Part shown: piece after piece, positions 1 through 10,473 of the stretch
How positions within the stretch are numbered: position 1 is the stretch's first letter
How the letters are laid out: each line of letters begins with the position of its first letter
NCBI RefSeq assembly: GCF_023276435.1
Contig: NZ_JALLPO010000034.1
Span: 54,325-118,324 of the forward strand
Direction of reading: 5' to 3'
Source: Sphaerisporangium perillae
Lineage (GTDB): Bacteria; Actinomycetota; Actinomycetes; Streptosporangiales; Streptosporangiaceae
Length of the DNA: 64,000 bases
The notes under the pieces: generated by a model
Seen by the model: only the letters and a program-made list of their open reading frames with translations
What the model was told of the DNA's origin: nothing
The model's database searches: none
Made by a program: the position numbers and the translations under genes

Positions 1-1600
1 CCTCCGCCAGCCGGTCGCGGGCGGTCGCCTGGTCGAAGTCCGCACCGGGGACGACGTAACCGATCAGAAGCTGATGCCCCGAGCCGGTTGTGCGGACCGC
101 GGCGGCGGCTCCCATCACGCCCGGCAGTGACTGGATCGCGGTGTCGATCTCTCCCAGCTCGATGCGCCGGCCGCCGAGCTTGATCTGCTCGTCCGCCCGC
201 CCGACGAAGACCAGGCCCTGCCGCTCCGCCTTCACCAGGTCGCCGCTGCGGTAGGCGCGATCCCAGCCGAGGGAGCGGAGCGGGGCGTACTTCTCCTCGT
301 CCTTGCCGGTGTCCAGGTAGCGGGCGAGGCCGACGCCGCCGATGACGAGCTGGCCGGTCTCGCCCATGGCGACGGGTTCGTCCCGCTCGTTGACCACGGC
401 GAGATCCCAGCCGTCGAGCGGCAGGCCGATCCGTACTTGTCCCTGGCCGCCCAGCGGAGCGGCGCACGCGACGACGGTGGCCTCGGTCGGGCCGTAGGTG
501 TTCCACACCTCACGTCCCGGCACGGCCAGCCGCTCGGCCAGCTCGGGCGGGCACGCCTCGCCGCCGAAGATCAGCAAACGCACGTCGTCGAGGGTCTCGA
601 CCGGCCACAGCGCCGCCAGCGTCGGCACCGTGGACACGACCGTGACGCCCCTGTCGACCAGCCAGGGGCCGAGATCCATGCCGCTGCGTACGAGCGCCCG
701 GGGAGCGGCGACGAGGCAGGCGCCGTGCCGCCAGGCCAGCCACATCTCCTCACAGGACGCGTCGAAGGCCACGGACAGCCCCGCCAGGACGCGGTCGCCG
801 GGGCCGATGGGCTCCTCCGCCAGGAACAGGCGGGCCTCGGCGTCGACGAACGCCGCGGCGCTGCGATGGGTCACGGCGACGCCCTTGGGCTTGCCGGTGG
901 ACCCCGACGTGAAGATGATCCAGGCGTCGTCGTCCAGGCCGGGACGCCTGTCCCGCTCGTCCAGGCCAGGACGCCCGTCCTGCCCGTCCAGGCCGGGACG
1001 CCCCTCCCGCCCGTCCTGGTCCTGCTCGTCGTGATCGTCCTGCGCTGAAGGGCCGCTGGAGGTGCCGCGCACGGTGATCACGCGGTCGGCGCCGATGACC
1101 GCGCGGGCCTCCGCCTCGGTGAAGACGAGCTCGGCCCGCTCATCGGGATCGTCGGCGTCGACGGGGACGTATGCCGCGCCGGCCGTCAGCACCGCGAGGA
1201 TCGCGACATAGAGGCCGGTGGTGCCCGACGGCACGCGCACGCCCACGCGGTCGCCGGGTCGCACATCCGCGTCCCGGAGTTCCTCGGCCAGCCGCGCCAC
1301 CTCGGCGCTCAGGCCCCGGTAGTCGAGGCAGGCCGACCCGTCGTCGAGCGCGGGCATGCGCGGGTACCGGCGGGTCGTCTCGGCGAGGATGTCCACCAGC
1401 GTCCGAGGCGGTGGAGCCGCCTCCCCGGCCAGGAAGACCGCCGGCGCCGCCAGGGCCGCGCGCGGCGCGCCCGGGGGGCGTGCCGTCCGGTGGCGGCCGT
1501 CCGGCGCCGCGAGTTCCATACCGGCAGCGAGGGCGATCGTCTCGCCGGCCGTGCCGCGCGGCGCATGGTTCTGGTCGGTCTCCACCGGCAGCGGACGCAA
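1..1600 (-). CDS. Pls/PosA-type adenylation (NRPS-like) protein, 5' part only
   Basis: The N-terminal ~530 residues of a large amino-acid-adenylating protein; the gene runs off the left edge. The A-domain core motifs are in order: the P-loop FTSGSTGKPKGVAV, then NTYGPTEATVV, then YRSGDLVK, then GRADEQIKLGGRRIELGEI, then the start of A10 (IGYVVPG). The stretch FGGEACPPELAE and the wording of the domain resemble the Pls/PosA (poly-lysine synthetase-like) family, whose members carry a carrier domain and a membrane-embedded C-terminal half; that half would lie outside the window. I chose the TTG start at 1600 because AGGGGAG lies five bases upstream and an in-frame TAA directly precedes it; a GTG at 1585 is the alternative. 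A 27-bp repeat (931-1011) makes a hydrophilic loop just before the P-loop. The amino acid activated cannot be read with confidence. Confidence 0.85.
   Translation of the reverse strand, partial: MRPLPVETDQNHAPRGTAGETIALAAGMELAAPDGRHRTARPPGAPRAALAAPAVFLAGEAAPPPRTLVDILAETTRRYPRMPALDDGSACLDYRGLSAEVARLAEELRDADVRPGDRVGVRVPSGTTGLYVAILAVLTAGAAYVPVDADDPDERAELVFTEAEARAVIGADRVITVRGTSSGPSAQDDHDEQDQDGREGRPGLDGQDGRPGLDERDRRPGLDDDAWIIFTSGSTGKPKGVAVTHRSAAAFVDAEARLFLAEEPIGPGDRVLAGLSVAFDASCEEMWLAWRHGACLVAAPRALVRSGMDLGPWLVDRGVTVVSTVPTLAALWPVETLDDVRLLIFGGEACPPELAERLAVPGREVWNTYGPTEATVVACAAPLGGQGQVRIGLPLDGWDLAVVNERDEPVAMGETGQLVIGGVGLARYLDTGKDEEKYAPLRSLGWDRAYRSGDLVKAERQGLVFVGRADEQIKLGGRRIELGEIDTAIQSLPGVMGAAAAVRTTGSGHQLLIGYVVPGADFDQATARDRLAE
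931..1011. repeat. 27-bp tandem repeat inside the adenylation domain
   Basis: Three head-to-tail 27-bp units (931-957, 958-984, 985-1011) with a few substitutions. On the coding strand they give a nine-residue unit close to GRPGLDGQD. The insertion lies between the N-terminal core and the ATP-binding loop, where a surface loop is expected. Confidence 0.85.
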
Positions 1601-1618
1601 TTACTCTCCCCTGAGTGC

Positions 1619-1636
1619 CAGGACGATCGTCCAGGT
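1619..1636. promoter_or_regulatory. palindrome upstream of the synthetase start (candidate operator)
   Basis: GGACGATCGTCC (1622-1633) is a perfect 12-bp palindrome. It extends to 18 bp with one mismatched pair and sits just upstream of the ribosome binding site of the TTG start. A dimeric repressor site is a reasonable inference; no regulator can be assigned. Confidence 0.4.
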
Positions 1637-1752
1637 CTTCGTCACGGGCGAGGGGATCGCGGTATCGCGCTGATCACCATGCTTCGGTTCCGAACCGGCC
1701 CGACTGACGCCATAGGCATCGCACGAGCATATAACTCTCGTCGTGTTCCGCC

Positions 1753-2733
1753 CTATTCCTGGCGATCTCGCGGCCGGCCGGCCGGCGCCCCCGCGGCATC
1801 TTCCGGCCGTGCCCGGACGCACTCCCACTCGTCGACGCCCATCAGGCTCAGGAGGTGGTAGAGCAGGATGAGCTGCACCAGCCGGAGGGGTTCGTCCCGG
1901 GTGCCGTCGAGCAGGCCCAGGGAGTCCGGCAGCGGGCCGGGTTTGCCCAGGTCGTCCCAGATCGCCGCGGCGACGGCGTCGCCCGAGGACGTGGGGAGCG
2001 CGCGGCTGATGTGGAGTGCGTCGGCGGGGATGCCGTCCGGGTCGCGGGTCAGTGCCAGGGTCACCCCGTCAACCCCGGTCTCGCTGAGGATCCGCGCGAA
2101 GTCGGGGTGCCGGATCGTCGGCCGGAGCAGCACCGACGCCCCGGTGCGGGCGAACTCCACGACGATGTCGGCGTTCCGCCGTTGCGGCCGGACGTACCGG
2201 TCGGCCTCCGGTTCCCTGCGTTCCAGCTCGGAGATCACCTGGTCGTGGGTGTAGCCGCGCTTGAGGGTGTCCCGGGCGATCTTCCATTGCCGGCGGACCT
2301 CCTCGGGCGGGGAGAGGTAGACGGTCACGTCGAAGCAGGCCCGCAGGAGCTTGGTGTGCAGCGGGAGCAGCCCTTCCACGATCACCAGGGGGTGCGGCTC
2401 GACCAGCTCGGGCCGGATGAGCTCGCCGTGGCCGTGGTCGTAGACGGGCTTGAGGATGGGCCGGCCGAGCGCGAGCAGCCGCAGGTGCTGCTCCATGATC
2501 TGGACGTAGTTGCAGGACGGGTGCAGGGGGGTGAACGGCAGCGAGCGCCGTTCGGCCCGGTCGTACCGGTGGTAGTCGTCGACGCAGAGGGAGATGCTGC
2601 GCTCGCTACCCAGTGCGGCGACGAGGCCGCGTGTGAGCGTGGTCTTCCCGGCGGCGCTGTCACCGGCGATGGCGATCATGATGGGCCGTACGGCCTCGTC
2701 CGCGCGCCTGATCCGCATCAGCTTGTCGGGCAT
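1753..2733 (-). CDS. prk: phosphoribulokinase
   Basis: ATP-dependent phosphorylation of ribulose 5-phosphate to ribulose 1,5-bisphosphate, the committed step that feeds RuBisCO. The Walker A loop GDSAAGKTTL is near residue 25, followed by CVDDYHRYDR, a HPSCNY segment and VIVEGLLPLHT, all typical of the PRK/uridine kinase family. At 326 residues it is slightly longer than many bacterial PRKs because of an Arg/Pro-rich tail. It lies 64 bp downstream of cbbR on the same strand, so the two are probably cotranscribed, and it is divergent from cbbLS. The generic family also contains uridine kinases; adjacency to cbbR and cbbLS makes PRK the clear choice. Confidence 0.92.
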   Translation of the reverse strand: MPDKLMRIRRADEAVRPIMIAIAGDSAAGKTTLTRGLVAALGSERSISLCVDDYHRYDRAERRSLPFTPLHPSCNYVQIMEQHLRLLALGRPILKPVYDHGHGELIRPELVEPHPLVIVEGLLPLHTKLLRACFDVTVYLSPPEEVRRQWKIARDTLKRGYTHDQVISELERREPEADRYVRPQRRNADIVVEFARTGASVLLRPTIRHPDFARILSETGVDGVTLALTRDPDGIPADALHISRALPTSSGDAVAAAIWDDLGKPGPLPDSLGLLDGTRDEPLRLVQLILLYHLLSLMGVDEWECVRARPEDAAGAPAGRPRDRQE

Positions 2734-2797
2734 TACCCGAAGGTAACTTCGAGCCGTGGAACCGTCTTCCCTGTGCTGTACGAAAGAAGTTCCCGAT

Positions 2798-3805
2798 TCA
2801 TTTCCCCTGAAAATCGGTGAATTCTCCGCCTGAGAGTAAATATCGGACGAACAGCGTGGCGGTCGCGGGCAGCCGGCCGGGGTGGGCCACCAGGTGCCAG
2901 TCCCTGCGCAGCGGCGTTCCCGGCGTGCTCCGCACCGCCATCGCGCCCGACGCGAGGTCGCGGATGACGGCGTCCCGCGACATCAGGCTCACGCCGAGCC
3001 CCGCGATCACCGCCTCCCGGATGGCCGTGTTCGAGCCGATCGTCAGCGTGGGCGGGGAGATGTTCAGCTCGTCGAGCAGCACCTCGGCGGTCGCGCGGGT
3101 GCCGGATCCAGGCTCGCGCAGCAGCCACGTCCGCCCGGCCAGCCACCGCCTGCGCTCCTCCCACGCCCCCGCGTCATGGTCCTCCGGCCCGCCCGCGTCA
3201 TGGTCCTCCGGCCCGCCCGCGTCGCGGGCCTCGGTCCCGCCCGCCTCGTGCTCCTGCGGACTGTCCGCGTCGTGGTCCTCCTCCCACCCCGAGCCGGCGC
3301 CGGGGGTGACGACGACGAGCTCGTTCGGGCGCACGGCGAGCACGGCCCGGCCCTTCGGCGGGCGGCCTCCGATGAGGAGGTCCACCTCGCGGTGGTCCAG
3401 GAGCTCGTGCACCCGCTCCCTGTTGCCGATGCGCAGGGTGACGCGGACGCGAGGGTGGGCCTGGCGGAAGCCGCGCAGGAACCGGGGGACCAGCTGCTCG
3501 CCGGCCGGGGTGACCGCCGCGATCCTCAGCTCGCCCCCCTCGGGGTCGGACTCGCCGGCCGCGGCCGCCTGCCCCGCCTCCAGCAGCCCCAGCGCCTGCC
3601 GTACGTACCCGGCATAGGTCTCGCCGGACTCGGTCAGCTCCAGCCCGCGCCCCGCCGGCCGTACGAGCTGGAGGCCCAGCGACCGCTGCAGCGCCACCAA
3701 GGACGCCGAGACCGCCGACTCCGTCACGACGAGCCGCTTGGCGGCGCTCTTCACCGACCCCGTCTCGACGACGGCGAGGAACGTACGCAGCTGAGTCAAG
3801 GTCAT
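2798..3805 (-). CDS. cbbR: LysR-type regulator of the Calvin module (CbbR-like)
   Basis: LysR-family DNA-binding regulator, 335 residues from the ATG at 3805. That start gives the usual N-terminus (MTLTQLRTFLAVVETGSV) with the helix-turn-helix in residues ~15-45. A periplasmic-binding-like effector domain follows. Divergent placement upstream of cbbL is the classic CbbR arrangement, so it probably activates cbbLS in response to a Calvin-cycle or redox metabolite. Oddity: the effector domain carries four units of a 24-bp repeat (3168-3263) encoding GGPEDHDA-like octapeptides, absent from ordinary LysR proteins. A GTG/TTG-initiated form starting at 3832 is possible but would read through the operator region. 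Confidence 0.88.
   Translation of the reverse strand: MTLTQLRTFLAVVETGSVKSAAKRLVVTESAVSASLVALQRSLGLQLVRPAGRGLELTESGETYAGYVRQALGLLEAGQAAAAGESDPEGGELRIAAVTPAGEQLVPRFLRGFRQAHPRVRVTLRIGNRERVHELLDHREVDLLIGGRPPKGRAVLAVRPNELVVVTPGAGSGWEEDHDADSPQEHEAGGTEARDAGGPEDHDAGGPEDHDAGAWEERRRWLAGRTWLLREPGSGTRATAEVLLDELNISPPTLTIGSNTAIREAVIAGLGVSLMSRDAVIRDLASGAMAVRSTPGTPLRRDWHLVAHPGRLPATATLFVRYLLSGGEFTDFQGK
3168..3263. repeat. 24-bp tandem repeat within cbbR
   Basis: Four consecutive 24-bp units. The first two (3168-3191 and 3192-3215) are identical; the third and fourth are diverged. They encode acidic, His-containing octapeptides in the effector-binding domain. Confidence 0.88.
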
Positions 3806-3814
3806 GCTTGATAG

Positions 3815-5616
<1,802 letters not shown>

Positions 5617-5703
5617 CAAGCCCCGTCACGGGCGGAGACGGCAGGAACAATCCATGTGTGTCGCCCATGTTCGTCGCGTTTGACCACGCGTTTCAGCGGT
5701 CGC

Positions 5704-6648
5704 TCATCGCGCCGCGGCGGGCGCCTCGCGTTCCTGGCGCCGCCGCGCCGCCGCGTCGAGCAGTTCGGCCACCGTGCGCCGGGCGGCGGCGCCGTCCCTG
5801 CCGTTCTCCGGCTCCCCGCGGAGCTCGCGGAGCCGGTGGAGCAGCTCCAGGTGCACCCGCCCGGCCTCGCCGCGGGCGACGCGCAGCAGTAGCGCGTCCT
5901 TCTCCGGCCCCGGCAGGCTCGCGATCGACTCGGCGTGCTCCCGAAGCTCGTCGCGGGTGGCGGTCAGCTCGGGAGCGGCCTCGGCGGCGGTCGCGAGCAG
6001 GTCGGGGTCGAGCCGCAGGAAGCCGGCGAGTGCCTGCTGGGACGCGGTCAGCGAGCCCAGGCCCGCCGGCACCGGTGGTTCCGGCTCGGCCTCGAAGTCA
6101 TCGTCGAAGGCGTCCTCGTCGCGTTCCCAGGTGCCGACGGCGGACAGCCAGGCCAGGTAGAGGGGGCGCAGGTCGCCGGAGGCCAGCTCGCCGCGGACGC
6201 CGGCGATGGCGGAGAGCGAGACCTCCCCGCCCCTGTCCGGGGCGACGTCCTGGTCCCCGGCGCCGTCCCAGGCGTCCTCGTCGTCTTCGTCGTCTTCGTC
6301 GTCTTCGTCGTCTTCGCTTCGGAGGTCCAGGATGATGTGCTCGCCCGAGACCCACGCCTCGACCTGCTCGTCCAGGAGGTACTCGCGCGCGGCGCCGAGG
6401 TCGAAAAGCTCCTTCGGCAGCCGCAGCATCACCTCACGGGTGCCCCAGTCGGTGACGTGGAGATGGGCGTCGTAGTAGCGCTCCATCATCTGGCGCGGGT
6501 CGCCGCCGAAGTCACCGAACTCGTAGTGGTTGGTGAAGCTCGTCGCGGTGAGCTCGGCACGGGTGGACAGGCCCCGGACCTCGGCCTGCTCGGCGGACGT
6601 CAGCGGGCGGTCCAGCGCCAGGAACTCGTAATACTGGTACTCGCTCAT
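5704..6648 (-). CDS. conserved actinobacterial protein of unknown function
   Basis: 314 residues. The N-terminus (MSEYQYYEFLALDRPLT) is a recognisable actinobacterial conserved-hypothetical family; I know no biochemical role for it. The first ~110 residues are mixed alpha/beta with aromatic motifs such as SFTNHYEFGDF and YYDAHLHVTDWG. A run of DDE triplets (6280-6315) forms an acidic linker. The C-terminal half is helical and charged, ending in an Arg/Glu-rich tail. There is no signal peptide or membrane segment, so it should be cytoplasmic. It points toward the cbbLS operon and shares no unit with its neighbours. Confidence 0.85.
   Translation of the reverse strand: MSEYQYYEFLALDRPLTSAEQAEVRGLSTRAELTATSFTNHYEFGDFGGDPRQMMERYYDAHLHVTDWGTREVMLRLPKELFDLGAAREYLLDEQVEAWVSGEHIILDLRSEDDEDDEDDEDDEDAWDGAGDQDVAPDRGGEVSLSAIAGVRGELASGDLRPLYLAWLSAVGTWERDEDAFDDDFEAEPEPPVPAGLGSLTASQQALAGFLRLDPDLLATAAEAAPELTATRDELREHAESIASLPGPEKDALLLRVARGEAGRVHLELLHRLRELRGEPENGRDGAAARRTVAELLDAAARRRQEREAPAAAR
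6280..6315. repeat. 9-bp repeat encoding an acidic DDE run
   Basis: Four perfect copies of GTCGTCTTC (6280-6315), flanked by partial copies, coding for alternating Asp and Glu in the hypothetical protein. Confidence 0.85.
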
Positions 6649-6997
6649 CGATCAGGGAACCCGGTGCCGGCAGGCGCCGTCGTGGCGGTCGGTGGTGGTC
6701 TCCATCGTGAGGGCGTCCAGTACGGCCCGGTTCGTGGTCACGGCCGCCGAGCATAGCCGAGGCCGACCGGCGCTGTGATCCACTTCGGAGGGGCGCTGTG
6801 ATCCACTTCGGGAGAGCGCCGCCCCGGGCGGCGGGCCGTGCGGTCGTGCGGGTGAGGGTCCCGCGGCTCCGCCTGGAGGAGGTCGTTCCCTGGTCTTAGT
6901 AGGTGCTCGAGAGTTCAGGCGCTCGTCCGATGCGCGCCGGCCCGTACTGCGAGAGCGTCGCTTCTCGAACGTCGCCGGCACCACCAGAGGAGACCTC
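6649..6997. other. 349-bp intergenic region with a 20-bp direct repeat
   Basis: No convincing gene. Two identical 20-bp copies of GGCGCTGTGATCCACTTCGG lie at 6769-6788 and 6792-6811, spaced 23 bp start to start (about two helical turns). They sit between divergent genes, so they could bind a regulator of either. A good ribosome binding site for the next gene lies at 6985-6992. Confidence 0.6.
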
Positions 6998-7780
6998 TTG
7001 AACACCGATGTCCTGCGCGCGGAGTGGATCAAAGTCCGCTCGGTGCGCTCCACCTACTACACCCTCGGCGTGGCCCTCGGAGGCATCCTGCTCGGTGTCG
7101 CGGTCGCCTGGTCGGCGGTGGCGGCGTTCGACGGCGCCCCGCCCGCCATGCGGGCCACGGCCAGGGTCGCGAACCTGGAGGAGGTGGTCGTGCTGGTCCC
7201 GCAGCTGTGCCTGGGGATACTCGGTGTGCTGGCGATCACCTCCGAGTACGGCACCGAGATGATCGCGACCAGCCTGATGGCGGTGCCCCGGCGGTGGCCG
7301 ATGCTCGCGGCCAAGGCCTGCGTCCTGGCCGCCATCGGCCTGGTCACCGGACCGCTGGTCGTGTTCGGGACGTACTTCGCGAGCCGGTCGATCATCGGCG
7401 ACCGGTTCAACGGCGCCTACCTCACCCCCGTGGGCGACAAGGTGGCCCTGCTCGCCGTCTCGGGGCTCTCGGTCGTCGTGTTCGCCCTGCTCGGCCTGGG
7501 CCTGGCCACGGTGCTGCGCTCCACGGCGGGGGCCATCGTCATCGTGGTCGGGCTGGTGTACGTGGTGCCGATGGTCGCGGGCAACCTGCCCGAGCCGTGG
7601 AGCGAGCGGCTGGGCTCGGTCATGCTGCCCGGGCTGCCCCGCCAGATCGTCGGAGAGGCCAACGACCACTCGGTGTTCGGGTCGCTGCTGTCCCCGGCCG
7701 GGGCGGTGGCCGTGCTGGTCGCGTACGCGCTCCTGCCGCTGGCCGCGGGCGCCCTGCTCCTGCGGCGCAGAGACGCCTGA
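6998..7780 (+). CDS. ABC-2 type transporter permease
   Basis: 260-residue membrane protein with about six hydrophobic segments. The conserved opening (DVLRAEWIKVRSVRSTYYTL) is typical of actinobacterial ABC-2 permeases. The TTG start is chosen because AGAGGAG lies at optimal spacing before it and the family N-terminus begins there. No ATP-binding subunit is adjacent, which is unusual; the partner must be encoded elsewhere, or this is a lone permease. The substrate is unknown. The following PPK2 gene starts 72 bp downstream and is probably not functionally linked. Confidence 0.85.
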   Translation: MNTDVLRAEWIKVRSVRSTYYTLGVALGGILLGVAVAWSAVAAFDGAPPAMRATARVANLEEVVVLVPQLCLGILGVLAITSEYGTEMIATSLMAVPRRWPMLAAKACVLAAIGLVTGPLVVFGTYFASRSIIGDRFNGAYLTPVGDKVALLAVSGLSVVVFALLGLGLATVLRSTAGAIVIVVGLVYVVPMVAGNLPEPWSERLGSVMLPGLPRQIVGEANDHSVFGSLLSPAGAVAVLVAYALLPLAAGALLLRRRDA

Positions 7781-7852
7781 AGGTCGGGAACGGCAGGATG
7801 GGCGGTAGGCGCCGGCGGCGCCGGGTGGAGCCGAAGCGAGGAGGCGGTCGCG

Positions 7853-8725
7853 GTGGGCGGAAAGAAGGACGCGGGAGCCGGCAAGAAGGACGCGGGAGCC
7901 GGCAAGAAGAACGGAGGGAGCGGCAAGAAGCAGGGGCGGCTCCCTCGGCAGGTCTACGAGGCCGAGCTGTACCGGCTGCAGGCCGAGCTGGTGAAGCTGC
8001 AGGAGTGGGTGCGGGTCGAGGGCGCGCGCCTGGTCGTCCTCTTCGAGGGCAGGGACGCCGCGGGCAAGGGGAGCACCATCAAGCGGGTGACCGAGTACCT
8101 GAACCCCCGGGTCGCCCGCATCGCGGCGCTTCCCGTGCCCGGCGAGCGGCAGCGCACCCAGTGGTACTTCCAGCGTTACGTCGAGCATCTGCCCGCCGCC
8201 GGGGAGATCGTGCTGTTCGACCGCAGCTGGTACAACCGTGCCGGCGTGGAGCGGGTGATGGGGTTCTGCACTCCTGAGGAGTACACCCGGTTCCTGCACC
8301 AGTGCCCCGTGTTCGAGCGGTTACTGGTGGAGGACGGCATCCTGTTGCGCAAGTACTGGTTCTCGGTCAGCGACGCCGAGCAGGAGCGCCGCTTCCGGTC
8401 CCGCCTGCAGGACCCGATGCGGCGCTGGAAGCTCTCCCCGATGGACATGGAGTCGATCACCCGCTGGGAGGACTACTCGCGGGCCAAGGACGAGATGCTG
8501 GTGCACACCGATGTCCTGGAGGCGCCGTGGTACGAGGTGGAGAGCGAGGACAAGAGGAGCGCGAGAATCAACATGATCGCCCACCTGCTGTCCAGCATTC
8601 CCTATTACGAGGTCCAGCGGCCCCCGTTGACGCTGCCGCCGCGTCCGCCGTCCTCGGGATACCAGCGGCTGCCGCGCAACGAGCGCAATCGCGTTCCCGA
8701 CCACGCCGCCACGTTGAAGCGGTGA
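7853..8725 (+). CDS. ppk2: polyphosphate kinase 2
   Basis: Transfers phosphate between polyphosphate and (d)NDP/NMP. The PPK2 fold is clear: Walker A GRDAAGKGST near residue 65, the lid segment PGERQRTQWYFQRY, Walker B EIVLFDRSWYNRAG, and DPMRRWKLSPMD. At 290 residues it matches single-domain PPK2 enzymes. The extreme N-terminus is an added Lys/Gly/Ala tail made by a 21-bp repeat (7859-7921, units near KKDAGAG); it may be a disordered basic extension that binds polyphosphate (inference). Class I, II or III cannot be settled by eye. Confidence 0.92.
   Translation: MGGKKDAGAGKKDAGAGKKNGGSGKKQGRLPRQVYEAELYRLQAELVKLQEWVRVEGARLVVLFEGRDAAGKGSTIKRVTEYLNPRVARIAALPVPGERQRTQWYFQRYVEHLPAAGEIVLFDRSWYNRAGVERVMGFCTPEEYTRFLHQCPVFERLLVEDGILLRKYWFSVSDAEQERRFRSRLQDPMRRWKLSPMDMESITRWEDYSRAKDEMLVHTDVLEAPWYEVESEDKRSARINMIAHLLSSIPYYEVQRPPLTLPPRPPSSGYQRLPRNERNRVPDHAATLKR
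7859..7921. repeat. 21-bp repeat at the PPK2 N-terminus
   Basis: Three 21-bp units (7859-7879, 7880-7900, 7901-7921), the first two differing at one base, encoding a GKKDAGA-like heptapeptide. Confidence 0.8.
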
Positions 8726-8811
8726 GAATGACGGTCGATTTCCAGTTCCGCGATTCCCGATTCGATGCGACAACGCTCAATGTGGCGCCGGCCGGGTTCC
8801 GGCCGCATTCG

Positions 8812-10473
8812 TCAGGAGCCGCACGGGTGCGTGTCCGGCGCGTCACCTGCCGCCGGTGCCTGTAGCCGGTCGCGGAGCCGGTTCTTGCGGACCTTGCCGA
8901 GCTCGTTCCGCGGCAATTCGTCCACGCATTCCAGGCGAATAGGCAGATACCACTCGGTCATTCCTTGCCGCAGGAGGTGCTCGCGCAGCTCGTCCAGGGT
9001 CGGCGGCGCGCCGCGCGGGACGACGAAGGCGCAGACGATCTCCTTGCCGTCCGCGTTCTGGCGGCCGACGATGGCGACGTCCTCGACGGCGGGGTGCTTC
9101 AGAAGCTCGTCCTCGACCTCCAGGACCGGGATCAGGTGCGGGCTGCCGACCCGGTCGGCGACCCGGGAGAAGTAGCGCAGGCCTCCGCGCCGGTCGTCAC
9201 CGACCAGGTCGCCGGTGTCGTACCAGCCGCCGGTGTCCGCCGGCTCCCAGGTCAGCCGGCGGCCGCGGAGCTCGAAGGTGCCCACGCACACGGACGGACC
9301 GCGTACGTGCAACCGGAAGATCCCGTCGTCGACGGGTTCCAGCCGGACTTCCCGCCCCGGCGTCGGACGGCCGATGCTGTGCCCCGGCCAGCCGGGAGGA
9401 TCGTCGACGGCCGTCAAGGTCAACCCGCCCGTCTCCGTCATCCCGAAGCCGTTGACGAGCCGCGGGCACAGCGTCTCGCGGAGCGGCGCGACGAGCGAGG
9501 CCGGCAGCGGGGCCCCGGTGCTGGTGACCAGGTACAGATCGGGCAGCGGGCGATGGCGTCGCCGTTGCGCTCGTATCAGGTCGCCCAGCATCTCCGGCGC
9601 GCCGAGCAGATGCGTCACCCCGTGCCGGGCCAGCAGGTCCAGCCAGGTGTCCGGGTCGCGGGTATCGGCGAAGACCGAACTGCACCGCGTCACCAGCGGC
9701 AACAGGACGTTGGTGCGCATGCCCACCGAATGGGTCAGGTTCGCCGGGGTGCAGAACCGGGGGATCGGCACGCCCGCCGCCCTCGGCCGGGCGGACGCGT
9801 ACTGGGTGTTGGGCGTGTGCAGGACGCCCTTGACCTCGCCCGTCGTTCCCGAGGTGAACAGCACCACGGACACCTCGTCACCGCCCGTGGCCCGCGCCGC
9901 GCCGGCCGGCATCGCGCCGAGCAGGTCGGCGAACGCGACCGCCCCCGTCGCGCGGGCGTCGCCGAGGACCACTCGGTGGCGCAGCCGTGGCAGGCGGACG
10001 CCGAGGTCGGCGAGCATCCGGGCCGGGCGCAGGCCGCCCCAATGGTCGGCGACCACGCACACGGAGGCCTGGGTGCCGGACAGGATCCGCTCCACCTCGC
10101 GCACGCCCAGCGTCATCATCATCGGCACCGCCACCACGTCGGCGGCGAGGCACGCCAGGCTGAGGGCCGCGGTCTCCCACCAGTTGGGGAGCTGGAAGGC
10201 GACCGCCTCGCCGGGAGCCACCCCGAGTTCCCGCAGTCCCGCCGCGAGGTGGTCCACATGCGCGGCCAGCTCGCCGAAGGTCACGGTCACCTCGCGACCC
10301 TCCTCGTGGCGCCAGTTGATGAACGCCGTCCGGTCGGGCACGGCCGAGACGGCGGCCCGCAGGTCGTCCGTGAACGTCTCCTTGCGCCACCATCCCCGTG
10401 CGTAGTACTCGCCGGCCCGCGCCGTCGGCGGCCCGAGCGACCCGATCAGCTCACGTACACCCGCTCCGCTCAC
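8812..10473 (-). CDS. AMP-dependent acyl-CoA/aryl-CoA ligase family protein
   Basis: 553-residue ANL-superfamily enzyme that should adenylate a carboxylic acid and pass it to CoA. Motifs: P-loop LFTSGTTGEVKGVLHT near 190, NGFGMTETGGLT, the YDTGDLV hinge region, and the C-terminal catalytic lysine region NELGKVRKNRL. The GTG start at 10473 overlaps the stop of the sulfotransferase (GTGA), so the reading-frame extension further upstream is not real. No carrier domain is present, hence a stand-alone ligase. The substrate is unknown; the neighbouring sulfotransferase suggests a modified lipid or aryl product (inference). Confidence 0.88.
   Translation of the reverse strand: MSGAGVRELIGSLGPPTARAGEYYARGWWRKETFTDDLRAAVSAVPDRTAFINWRHEEGREVTVTFGELAAHVDHLAAGLRELGVAPGEAVAFQLPNWWETAALSLACLAADVVAVPMMMTLGVREVERILSGTQASVCVVADHWGGLRPARMLADLGVRLPRLRHRVVLGDARATGAVAFADLLGAMPAGAARATGGDEVSVVLFTSGTTGEVKGVLHTPNTQYASARPRAAGVPIPRFCTPANLTHSVGMRTNVLLPLVTRCSSVFADTRDPDTWLDLLARHGVTHLLGAPEMLGDLIRAQRRRHRPLPDLYLVTSTGAPLPASLVAPLRETLCPRLVNGFGMTETGGLTLTAVDDPPGWPGHSIGRPTPGREVRLEPVDDGIFRLHVRGPSVCVGTFELRGRRLTWEPADTGGWYDTGDLVGDDRRGGLRYFSRVADRVGSPHLIPVLEVEDELLKHPAVEDVAIVGRQNADGKEIVCAFVVPRGAPPTLDELREHLLRQGMTEWYLPIRLECVDELPRNELGKVRKNRLRDRLQAPAAGDAPDTHPCGS

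Noticed and set aside
1855..2820. 321-codon plus-strand frame opposite prk
   Set aside because: It is the antisense shadow of a well-conserved phosphoribulokinase and its composition is the Arg/Gly/Val-rich pattern of GC-rich shadows.
5617..5703. cbbX or a continuation of cbbS
   Set aside because: The 87 bp after the stop hold no frame matching the small-subunit tail or an AAA+ protein.
6998..8725. ABC permease and PPK2 as one functional unit
   Set aside because: The 72-bp gap and unrelated functions give no support beyond shared orientation.
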